NCBI GenBank assembly: GCA_002427475.1
Contig: DIRG01000088.1
Location: 45,307 to 55,828, forward strand
DNA length: 10,522 bases
Direction: 5' to 3'
Source: Mageeibacillus sp. UBA5442
Lineage (GTDB): Bacteria > Bacillota > Clostridia > Saccharofermentanales > DTU023
Under the pieces are notes generated by a model. The model did not search any database, was not told the DNA's origin, and saw nothing but the letters and a program-made list of their open reading frames with translations. Position numbers and translations under genes: made by a program. Positions 1 to 5,348 of this stretch are shown here, piece after piece. Positions within the stretch are counted from its first letter, which is position 1, and each line of letters starts with the position of its first letter.

Positions 1-465
1 GACCACATTATTAAACATTTGGACCTCTGTGACAATTCGCGGGAAGCCTTGGAGATAGCTCGGCGCAACGCTAAGAGGCATGCTGTAATGGGAAAGATTT
101 CGTTATTTGATTGTGACCTGTGGCCGAATGCTGCCAAACGATATGATGTGATTACGTGCAATCCTCCTTACATAAACCGGGAAGATATGGAGCAATTGAT
201 GCCTGAAGTCGCCCAATTTGAGCCTTATCCGGCATTATATGGCGGTTCTGACGGTTTGGAATTTTACCGTAGACTAGCCGCTGAAACGGCCGAACACTCA
301 AAGCCTGGAGCTATCTTGGCAGTCGAGCACGCCTATGATCAGAGAGCGGCCATCAAAGAAATATTTGCCGACTCACCGTTTGCTTTTGTACGTGAACTTG
401 ATGATTACGGCGGCAACGCGCGGGTACTTATCTTTGAGCTGAGAGAATTGAATCCCTTTGGCTGA
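1..465 (+). CDS. prmC: Release factor glutamine methyltransferase PrmC, 5'-truncated by window edge
   Basis: PrmC transfers a methyl group from S-adenosylmethionine to the glutamine of the GGQ motif in release factors RF1 and RF2, in the cytoplasm. The frame is open to base 1, so the true start lies outside; the first TTG (19) is not a credible start because it falls in the middle of the Rossmann fold. About 154 C-terminal residues are visible. The diagnostic NPPY catalytic motif, which binds the glutamine side chain, is at bases 160-171. It is followed by the family's usual EVAQFEP and ALYGGSDGLEFYRRL segments. The N-terminal helical domain and the glycine-rich SAM motif I are missing. Its substrate RF1 is encoded next, after a 156-base gap. 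The order prmC-prfA is the reverse of that in Escherichia coli and Bacillus subtilis but, from memory, is common in Clostridia. Identity is secure; the N-terminus cannot be judged. Confidence 0.95.
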   Translation, partial: DHIIKHLDLCDNSREALEIARRNAKRHAVMGKISLFDCDLWPNAAKRYDVITCNPPYINREDMEQLMPEVAQFEPYPALYGGSDGLEFYRRLAAETAEHSKPGAILAVEHAYDQRAAIKEIFADSPFAFVRELDDYGGNARVLIFELRELNPFG

Positions 466-479
466 CGAAGAAGTCAAGA

Positions 480-496
480 ATCGTGCCTGGCACGAT
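480..496. repeat. Perfect 17-base palindrome between prmC and prfA
   Basis: The sequence ATCGTGCC-T-GGCACGAT has 8-base arms around a single central T. In RNA it would form a 7-bp hairpin with a three-base loop. No T-run follows, so it is not a standard intrinsic terminator. It lies 15 bases after the prmC stop and upstream of the candidate prfA promoter, so it could be an operator or an mRNA-end hairpin. The function is unknown. Confidence 0.5.
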
Positions 497-536
497 AATG
501 AACTTAGCCTAGTATAGAGTAGAATATGTAGGGAGC

Positions 537-565
537 AAGACAAGCCTCATGTCATAAAGTAAAAT
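537..565 (+). promoter_or_regulatory. Candidate sigma-A promoter for prfA
   Basis: AAGACA (537-542, 4 of 6 to TTGACA) is separated by 17 bases from TAAAAT (560-565, 5 of 6 to TATAAT). This would give a short leader of about 50 bases before prfA. A competing -10-like TAGAAT at 520-525 lacks a good -35. Evidence is by consensus only. Confidence 0.4.
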
Positions 566-621
566 GGATCGGGTGCAAGCACACACAATTATTTGAGACT
601 AAGCCGTTAAAGAGAGAGTAT

Positions 622-1701
622 ATGGAATTAAATATTGAAGAAAATAACATCACCGCTAGCGAACAGCGCTATGAGGAGCTGAATAAACTAATTGCAGATC
701 CCGAAATCATGCGCGACCAACAGCTTTATAAAAAATATACACAGGAGCACGCAACACTAATGCCCCTGGTCAACAATATGCGTCGTTTGCGCGACGTCGA
801 GGCGGAGTTAAAAGAAAACACGGAGCTTTTGCACGAAACTGATGAAGCTGATTTTCGTGACCTAATCCGCACAGAGATTGCCGACTTAGAAGCTGAGAAA
901 GAAAAGCTGGACAGAGAAATTCTACTGGCAATTCAGCCCAAGGATCCTAACGACGATAAAAACGTTATCGTTGAAATCCGTGCCGGAGCCGGCGGCGACG
1001 AGGCAGGCTTATTTGCCGCTGAACTTTTCCGCATGTACACCGCCTACGCAGAGAACCGCTCTTGGACTACAGAAATTATTGACTCCCATGAAACCGGTAT
1101 CGGCGGTTTTAAGGAAATAGTGTTCATGATCGAGGGCAAGGGTGCCTTCAGCCGTCTGAAATATGAAAGCGGCGTCCATCGTGTGCAACGCGTACCGGTC
1201 ACAGAATCGGGAGGACGCATTCATACGTCCACGGTCACGGTGGCGGTTTTGCCAGAAGCAGAAGATGTTGACATTGAGATCGATCCGACCGATTTGCAGA
1301 TCGATACTTATCGCGCTTCCGGCGCCGGCGGCCAGCACGTAAACGTAACGAGCTCCGCCATCCGTATTACGCACGTACCGACCGGAACCGTTGTTACTTG
1401 TCAGGATCAGCGTTCTCAGCACAAAAACCGCGACAAGGCTATGAAACACTTACGCACCAAGCTCTTAGACCTGAAGCAGGGCGAGCAAGCCGATGCCATC
1501 GCCTCCGAACGCCGCAGCCAAGTAGGAACCGGCGACCGCAGCGAGCGCATCCGTACCTATAATTATCCACAAGGTCGAGTCACCGATCACAGAATTGGTC
1601 TGACACTGTATCAGTTGGACGCCATCCTCATGGGTGACATCGATGAAATTATTGAGGCCTTGGTGACAGCCGAGCACGAAGAAGCTATGCGTGAAGCATA
1701 A
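622..1701 (+). CDS. prfA: Peptide chain release factor 1 (RF1)
   Basis: RF1 recognises UAA and UAG stop codons in the ribosomal A site and triggers peptide release. The 359-residue length matches the family (about 360). The GGQ motif that enters the peptidyl transferase centre is at residues 236-238 inside the segment GAGGQHVNVTSSAIRI; its glutamine is the PrmC target. The stop-codon-reading tripeptide is PVT at residues 192-194. This is the RF1 type; RF2 would carry SPF. No programmed frameshift is present, as expected for RF1. The ATG at 622 has only a weak purine-rich site (AGAGAG, 611-616). The stop is TAA. The next gene starts 12 bases later in the same frame, so the two are probably co-transcribed. 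Confidence 0.98.
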   Translation: MELNIEENNITASEQRYEELNKLIADPEIMRDQQLYKKYTQEHATLMPLVNNMRRLRDVEAELKENTELLHETDEADFRDLIRTEIADLEAEKEKLDREILLAIQPKDPNDDKNVIVEIRAGAGGDEAGLFAAELFRMYTAYAENRSWTTEIIDSHETGIGGFKEIVFMIEGKGAFSRLKYESGVHRVQRVPVTESGGRIHTSTVTVAVLPEAEDVDIEIDPTDLQIDTYRASGAGGQHVNVTSSAIRITHVPTGTVVTCQDQRSQHKNRDKAMKHLRTKLLDLKQGEQADAIASERRSQVGTGDRSERIRTYNYPQGRVTDHRIGLTLYQLDAILMGDIDEIIEALVTAEHEEAMREA

Positions 1702-1713
1702 TCCCGAGCGCAA

Positions 1714-3264
1714 ATGAAGACACAAGTAATCACAGCGGACACAAACGATTTGGAGCAGCTTCTGCAAGAGCCCGCTCAAGCTTTGCGAGCAGGTGAGATT
1801 GTGGCTTTCCCGACGGAAACGGTCTATGGTCTCGGTGCCAACGCCCTGAACGAAAAGGCAGTAGAGCAGATCTTTATCCTGAAGGGGAGACCGCAGGATA
1901 ATCCACTTATAGTGCACCTGCCTGACAAAGCAAAAATCGAGCAGGTAGCAAAAAACATTCCTCAGGAATTTTATCAACTATACGAAGCCTTTTGTCCAGG
2001 CCCCTTAACTTTTGTCTTAGAAAAGTCAGATCTCATCCCCGACATTGTGTCCGCCGGACTCGACACCGTCGCAGTGCGCTTCCCTGATCAGGACATCAGC
2101 CAGACACTCCTACGCTTGGCTGATACTCCGGTAGTAGCGCCCTCCGCCAATCTTTCCGGCCGGCCCAGCGCAACACGCGCCTCCCACGTCTTAGACGATT
2201 TCAAAGACAAAATCCCTTACATCATCGACGGTGGCGCAACGGCCTTAGGGCTCGAGTCAACCGTTCTGGACTTACAGAGCCCGGAACCACGCATCTTGCG
2301 TCCGGGTATAATTACGGCTGCTGAAATTAAAGAGCGTAGCGGTATTGAAGTTCAGTCTTTTGCTGAGAGTTTGAAGACGGCTGATCTGGAACATCCGGCC
2401 TCGCCCGGTTTAAAGTATCGACACTACGCTCCTAACGCCAGAGTCGTTCAGCTATGCGGTGACAATGAAAACGATCTGCTCGCACATCTTATTCAGGTCC
2501 TTGACCAATTTGTAGATAAGCAAATAGGAGTTTTTATTAATGATAAAAGCTGGGAAGAACTGCAGCAGCTCTACGAGATAGATGAGAGCAGAATAAGTAC
2601 TTATCTTTTTTCCGCAAAAAAACCACACGAGTCAGCCGCTCAAGAATTATTTGCCGCCTTACGAGCCTTGGACGCGGCCAGAGCGGATGTCATCTTGGCA
2701 GAGGCCCTGCCTGACGCCGAAGCATATATGAATCGACTCAGTAAAGCCTGCGCCCCTGACGACTCTGCGGAAGCAGAAGTCAAGACAATACTTTTTGTCT
2801 GCACGGGTAATACTTGCCGCAGCCCGATGGCCGCAGCCTTATTTAATACTTATGTAGAGCAAAAGCAGCCAGACTCGACGAGCAAATGGCAAGCTCTGTC
2901 AGCGGGACTATATACAATGGATGGACTTCCGGCATCTTCACATTCGATTAGTGTTTTACGTGAAGTAGGCATAGATATCGCGGGACATCGCTCCGTTCAG
3001 CTGACGGAAGAACTGCTGGAAGAGGCGGAAATCGTAGCCACCATGACGCGAAACCAACGTGATATGTTGCACACCATCGCTCCCCGGCAGAAAGAGAAAA
3101 TTAAAACTCTCTCCGAGTGGGCAAGGGGCTTAGCTGCAGATGCAGCTGCTGACGTCATCGATCCTTACGCGCAAGCAGAAGCCGTTTATCGTGAGACGCG
3201 CGATCTCCTGCAAGAGCTGATTGTCGATCTGTGGCAAGAGCTCAACACAGACTCCCAAGCTTAA
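1714..3264 (+). CDS. Fusion: Sua5-type threonylcarbamoyl-AMP synthase + low-molecular-weight (arginine) phosphatase
   Basis: Residues 1 to about 345 are a complete Sua5 protein. It makes threonylcarbamoyl-AMP from threonine, bicarbonate and ATP, the first step of t6A37 formation in tRNAs reading ANN codons. The YrdC domain shows PTETVYGLG (33-41), K57xR59 with NPL (63-65), and S144xN146. The Sua5-specific linker SPGLKYRHYAP is at 230-240, and the Sua5 C-domain ends with MNRLSKAC (339-346). After about ten residues, a low-molecular-weight phosphatase occupies about 356-516. Its P-loop is CTGNTCRSP, with nucleophile C363 and R369, and the general acid is D483 in DPY. T367 sits where B. subtilis YwlE has Thr11, the residue that selects phosphoarginine over phosphotyrosine. 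Separate ywlC and ywlE genes lie near each other in B. subtilis. The start ATG has no clear ribosome binding site, which suggests coupling to prfA translation 12 bases upstream. Confidence 0.93.
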   Translation: MKTQVITADTNDLEQLLQEPAQALRAGEIVAFPTETVYGLGANALNEKAVEQIFILKGRPQDNPLIVHLPDKAKIEQVAKNIPQEFYQLYEAFCPGPLTFVLEKSDLIPDIVSAGLDTVAVRFPDQDISQTLLRLADTPVVAPSANLSGRPSATRASHVLDDFKDKIPYIIDGGATALGLESTVLDLQSPEPRILRPGIITAAEIKERSGIEVQSFAESLKTADLEHPASPGLKYRHYAPNARVVQLCGDNENDLLAHLIQVLDQFVDKQIGVFINDKSWEELQQLYEIDESRISTYLFSAKKPHESAAQELFAALRALDAARADVILAEALPDAEAYMNRLSKACAPDDSAEAEVKTILFVCTGNTCRSPMAAALFNTYVEQKQPDSTSKWQALSAGLYTMDGLPASSHSISVLREVGIDIAGHRSVQLTEELLEEAEIVATMTRNQRDMLHTIAPRQKEKIKTLSEWARGLAADAAADVIDPYAQAEAVYRETRDLLQELIVDLWQELNTDSQA

Positions 3265-3294
3265 GCAAAATTTCGATCAGATCAAAACCGGTAC

Positions 3295-3335
3295 CTGAGA
3301 TACTTGATATACTTAATGTAGTGTGGAAATCTCAG
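3295..3335. repeat. 7-base inverted repeat upstream of the rpsF promoter
   Basis: CTGAGAT (3295-3301) and its exact complement ATCTCAG (3329-3335) flank a 27-base AT-rich spacer. The right arm ends five bases before the -35 hexamer of the rpsF promoter. It could be an operator or a weak hairpin; without a T-run it is not a standard terminator for the upstream gene. Chance cannot be excluded. Confidence 0.3.
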
Positions 3336-3340
3336 TCGGC

Positions 3341-3369
3341 TTGACGATGCACTTAGATCATGCTAAATT
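3341..3369 (+). promoter_or_regulatory. Promoter of the rpsF-ssb-rpsR operon (extended -10)
   Basis: TTGACG (3341-3346, 5 of 6 to consensus) is followed by an exact 17-base spacer and TAAATT (3364-3369). The TG of an extended -10 is at 3361-3362. Transcription should begin near 3376 and leave a leader of about 64 bases carrying the S6:S18-like hairpin. The bases GATCATGCTA across this -10 recur at the rplI promoter. It is the best-formed promoter in the window. Confidence 0.7.
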
Positions 3370-3390
3370 AGTGAATGGATTTTTAATGCA

Positions 3391-3430
3391 TCCTCGCTCT
3401 GCCTGCTGCAGAGCCAATAGACCGAGAGGA
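3391..3430 (+). promoter_or_regulatory. Probable S6:S18-binding autoregulatory leader of rpsF
   Basis: A lower stem pairs TCCTC (3391-3395) with GAGGA (3426-3430). The second arm is part of the rpsF ribosome binding site. An upper stem pairs CTCTGC (3397-3402) with GCAGAG (3408-3413) around a five-base loop. The asymmetric internal loop on the 3' side (3414-3425) contains CCG at 3422-3424, next to the lower stem. Known rpsF leaders bound by the S6:S18 complex also show two helices and a conserved unpaired CCG, mimicking the 16S rRNA site. Both proteins are encoded in this operon, so excess S6:S18 would be expected to lock the binding site and repress translation. The fold was derived by hand. 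Confidence 0.65.
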
Positions 3431-3439
3431 GGTGAACTA

Positions 3440-3967
3440 ATGAAAAAGAAGTATGAATTGCTTTATGTTCTTAACGGGACATTGACAGAAGAAGCACTCG
3501 GCGAACAAATGACCCGCGTACAGGCTGTTGTTGAAGCCGCTGGTGAAATCGAAGAAGTCTTCGTCTGGGGCCGTCGCAAACTGGCTTACGAGATTCAGGA
3601 TCTACGTGAAGGTTATTACGTTATCATCCATTTCCATGCTGAACCCGACCAACCACAAAACATAGAACGTCTGCTGAGAATTACCGATTTTGTATTACGC
3701 TATTTGATTACAGTATCGGAGAACGATTTCATGCCCTCAGTTAAGCAATTGACTGAGAAAGAGATCGATGAGCTTTCAGTCGATGATCCGGAAGAGCTGG
3801 TTGAACAGCTGATCATCGAGAGCGCTCAGGCAGAAGTCAGCGAAGAAGAGTCTGCAGAAAGTGTCGAAGAAAACGTTGAAGAAGCTTCTGAAGAAGTCGA
3901 GGCAGTCGAAACTGCTAACGCAGATGAAGACGCTGAGCAGACATCCGCAGAAAGGACTGCTGAATGA
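3440..3967 (+). CDS. rpsF: 30S ribosomal protein S6 with long acidic C-terminal tail
   Basis: S6 binds 16S rRNA in the platform of the small subunit as a pair with S18. The ferredoxin-like core spans residues 1 to about 95 (start MKKKYELLYVLNG, then WGRRKLAYEI and GYYVIIHF, characteristic of S6). The start chosen is ATG 3440, preceded by the strong site GAGGAGGTG (3426-3434); an upstream in-frame ATG at 3323 would add 39 residues unlike S6 and would begin before the promoter. The protein is 175 residues, whereas the core form in Bacillus is about 95. Residues 106-175 hold 24 Glu and 5 Asp against 1 Lys and 1 Arg. E. coli S6 carries an acidic tail lengthened by RimK; here a tail is encoded outright. 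The stop overlaps the ssb start as ATGA. Confidence 0.97.
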   Translation: MKKKYELLYVLNGTLTEEALGEQMTRVQAVVEAAGEIEEVFVWGRRKLAYEIQDLREGYYVIIHFHAEPDQPQNIERLLRITDFVLRYLITVSENDFMPSVKQLTEKEIDELSVDDPEELVEQLIIESAQAEVSEEESAESVEENVEEASEEVEAVETANADEDAEQTSAERTAE

Positions 3968-4425
3968 ACAAGGCTATTTTAATGGGACGGCTAACGAAAG
4001 ATCCCGAGATCAGAACAACGCAGAGCAACATATCAATGGCAAGTTTCACTCTTGCCTGTGACAGACGTTATAAATCTGCAGATGGCACAAGACAGACCGA
4101 CTTTATTCCTTGTGTTGCCTGGCGTCAGACCGCGGACTTTGCCCATCGCTATTTCCACAAGGGAGATCGCATGCTGGTAGAAGGTACAATTCAGCCCCGT
4201 TCCTGGGAAGATCAGGACGGACAGCGTCGCTATATTACGGAAGTAATAGTCGACCAGATTTATTTCTGTGAATCAAAACGCTCTGACGACAGACAAGGCC
4301 AGAACAACGACTACGACAGCTATTCGAACAATTACTCGAGTGGACCTGCAAAAAGTAGTGGTGGCGATGGATTCCTACCTGATCCGGATGAAGACGAGAC
4401 AGCCTTGCCGTTTGATATGACTTGA
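3964..4425 (+). CDS. ssb: Single-stranded DNA-binding protein
   Basis: SSB coats single-stranded DNA during replication, repair and recombination and recruits partners through its C-terminal tip. The OB-fold occupies about residues 1-105, with the typical MNKAILMGRLTKDPEIR start, FIPCVAWRQTADF and GDRMLVEGTIQPRSW. A Gly/Ser/Asn/Tyr-rich linker follows (about 106-138). The acidic tail ends DPDEDETALPFDMT: the usual terminal Pro-Phe is at 149-150, but three further residues (Asp, Met, Thr) follow before the TGA. The 153-residue length is normal. ATG 3964 overlaps the rpsF stop, and AAAGGA (3951-3956) lies seven bases upstream, so translation is probably coupled to rpsF. The position between rpsF and rpsR is standard for Bacillota. 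Confidence 0.97.
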   Translation: MNKAILMGRLTKDPEIRTTQSNISMASFTLACDRRYKSADGTRQTDFIPCVAWRQTADFAHRYFHKGDRMLVEGTIQPRSWEDQDGQRRYITEVIVDQIYFCESKRSDDRQGQNNDYDSYSNNYSSGPAKSSGGDGFLPDPDEDETALPFDMT

Positions 4426-4451
4426 TTAATAAGTTGAATTAAGGAGTAAAC

Positions 4452-4697
4452 ATGAGTAACAGAAGACGCCGCAGTTATGGTGGCGGCCGCGGGCGTAAGA
4501 AGTATTGCGCTTTCTGTGCAGAGCATGTCGTCGCAATCGATTATAAGGACGTCAACACTCTGGAAAGATATATTGCAGAAAGTAAGAAAATTATGCCTCG
4601 CAGAATGACAGGTGTCTGCGCCAAACATCAGCGTGCACTGACCAATGCCATTCGTCGCTCGCGTCACGTTGCCTTACTGCCATACACCGAAGAATAG
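4452..4697 (+). CDS. rpsR: 30S ribosomal protein S18 (cysteine-containing form)
   Basis: S18 binds the small-subunit platform next to S6. The 81-residue protein has a basic glycine-rich N-terminus, then YCAFC, IDYKDVNTLERYI, PRRMTGVCAKHQR and RSRHVALLPY, all family hallmarks. C19, C22, C56 and H59 form a CxxC...CxxH set that could bind zinc. Cysteine-bearing and cysteine-free versions of S18 are both known; this is the bearing type. The ribosome binding site AAGGAG (4441-4446) is five bases before ATG 4452. It is the last full gene of the rpsF operon, followed by a terminator 56 bases downstream. Confidence 0.97.
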   Translation: MSNRRRRSYGGGRGRKKYCAFCAEHVVAIDYKDVNTLERYIAESKKIMPRRMTGVCAKHQRALTNAIRRSRHVALLPYTEE

Positions 4698-4719
4698 TCC
4701 TTTTTTGGAGGACATCATA

Positions 4720-4773
4720 ATGAACTTTGCTGTCATTAACGACAGTAATAATAACTTGGCTGCGATTATTTGA
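4720..4773 (+). CDS. Possible 17-residue leader peptide interlocked with a terminator
   Basis: ATG 4720 is preceded by GGAGGA (4707-4712) at an ideal seven-base spacing, as good a ribosome binding site as any in the window. The frame encodes MNFAVINDSNNNLAAII and stops at TGA 4771-4773. Codons 12-16 lie in the 5' arm of the terminator at 4753-4793, and the stop codon lies in its loop. Five of the 17 residues are Asn, three of them consecutive (codons 10-12). A ribosome in this frame would block hairpin formation, so the arrangement resembles an attenuator controlling read-through into rplI. I know of no matching leader peptide. It could be a chance frame. Confidence 0.4.
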   Translation: MNFAVINDSNNNLAAII

Positions 4774-4793
4774 AATCGCGGCCAAGTTTTTTT
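4753..4793 (+). terminator. Strong intrinsic terminator after rpsR
   Basis: A 15-bp stem (4753-4767 with 4774-4788, one G-U pair) closes a six-base loop and is followed by TTTTT (4789-4793). The lower part pairs AACTTGGC with GCCAAGTT. It should end the rpsF-ssb-rpsR transcript. The reverse strand has a less regular T-rich flank, so it probably acts mainly on the plus strand. Confidence 0.92.
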
Positions 4794-4806
4794 ATCAATT
4801 TATTGA

Positions 4807-4823
4807 AGCAGTCAAAGACTGCT
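4807..4823. repeat. Inverted repeat at the rplI promoter
   Basis: AGCAGTC-AAA-GACTGCT has perfect 7-base arms around AAA. It ends five bases before the extended -10 of the rplI promoter and so covers the -35 and spacer. A second, smaller inverted repeat, TCAAT-TT-ATTGA, abuts it at 4795-4806. The placement would suit a repressor operator. No T-run follows, so it is not a second terminator. Confidence 0.4.
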
Positions 4824-4828
4824 GATCA

Positions 4829-4837
4829 TGCTAGAAT
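4829..4837 (+). promoter_or_regulatory. Extended -10 promoter for rplI-dnaB-tilS
   Basis: TGCTAGAAT carries the TGn extension and a -10 hexamer with one mismatch. The hexamer at -35 distance (CAGTCA, 4809-4814, 17-base spacer) is poor, which extended -10 promoters tolerate. The bases GATCATGCTA (4824-4833) are identical to those over the rpsF -10. The start point would be near 4844, leaving a leader of about 58 bases before rplI. Confidence 0.55.
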
Positions 4838-4867
4838 AATGATTCAGAAAGTTTTGATAATTAGATA

Positions 4868-4904
4868 GGAGGCAAGGGGATATATTTCCCAGAGATAGTC
4901 TATG
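4868..4904 (+). promoter_or_regulatory. rplI translation start with a distant ribosome binding site
   Basis: The only strong site, GGAGG (4868-4872), is 29 bases before ATG 4902, too far for normal initiation. An in-frame TAG at 4896-4898 rules out an upstream start, and the encoded MKVILTEGVKKLG is the canonical L9 N-terminus. GGGA (4877-4880) can pair with TCCC (4887-4890), which could fold out part of the spacer. Next to the ATG there is only the weak AGAGAT (4891-4896). Confidence 0.5.
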
Positions 4905-5348
4905 AAAGTTATATTAACCGAAGGGGTTAAAAAGCTGGGCCACGCCGGTGAAGTGGTTGAGGTTAAAAGAGGTTATGCGGAGAATTTTCTCTTCAAGAAG
5001 GGTTTAGCCATTCCTGCCACAGCCGCCAACATGAATGAAGTTAAAGCAAAAGCTAAGGCTAAAGATGAACGTGAAGCACAGCTATTGGAAGAAGCTCAAA
5101 AGATTTCCGACGAACTGTCAGGAAAACACATGGAGATGGCTGTCAAGACCGGTTCGGGTGGACGCCTTTACGGCACTATTACAGCACAAAATATCGCGGA
5201 CCTCTTGCAAAAAGACGGATATCAGGTGGATAAGCGTGATATCACTCTGTCCGAAACTGTTAAGACTGTTGGCACCTACGAATTTACAATCCGTCTGCAT
5301 CCCAGCATATCGACCAAGCTTTTTGTTGTTGTAAAAACAGAAGAGTAA
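4902..5348 (+). CDS. rplI: 50S ribosomal protein L9
   Basis: L9 binds 23S rRNA near the L1 stalk and helps maintain reading frame. The 148-residue length is typical. The N-terminal RNA-binding domain (about 1-50) has MKVILTEGVKKLGHAGEVVEVKRGYAENFLFKKG-type sequence, nearly the family pattern. A long charged Lys/Ala/Glu connecting helix (about 45-75) leads to the C-terminal domain with GGRLYGTIT and a closing FVVVK strand. The start at 4902 is fixed by homology and an upstream in-frame stop. In many Bacillota gdpP lies just upstream; here it does not. dnaB follows after 45 bases, so the two are probably one transcript. Confidence 0.97.
   Translation: MKVILTEGVKKLGHAGEVVEVKRGYAENFLFKKGLAIPATAANMNEVKAKAKAKDEREAQLLEEAQKISDELSGKHMEMAVKTGSGGRLYGTITAQNIADLLQKDGYQVDKRDITLSETVKTVGTYEFTIRLHPSISTKLFVVVKTEE

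Noticed and set aside
480..500. Palindrome after prmC read as an intrinsic terminator
   Set aside because: No T-run follows the hairpin, so it was listed as a palindrome only.
1009..1449. Long minus-strand frame inside prfA (146 codons)
   Set aside because: It lies wholly antisense to a conserved RF1 gene, has no ribosome binding site that I can see and no recognisable motif. The same reasoning applies to the other antisense frames, including 1465-1977, 8937-9317 and 9369-9707.
1699..1716. Possible stop-codon read-through from RF1 into the downstream fusion gene
   Set aside because: The two genes are in the same frame with only 12 bases between them, which is tempting for RF1 autoregulation. 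But the stop is UAA, which RF2 also reads, and nothing else in the sequence supports read-through.
3265..3340. Terminator after the Sua5-phosphatase gene
   Set aside because: The only pairing I found is the 7-base inverted repeat with a 27-base spacer and no T-run, so transcription may continue into the rpsF operon.
3323..3439. Upstream in-frame ATG that would add 39 residues to S6
   Set aside because: The added residues do not resemble S6, the start precedes the best promoter, and ATG 3440 has a strong ribosome binding site and the canonical S6 N-terminus.
3861..4061. 66-codon plus-strand frame overlapping rpsF and ssb
   Set aside because: It is an out-of-frame reading across two secure genes, rich in Lys because it shadows the Glu codons of the S6 tail.
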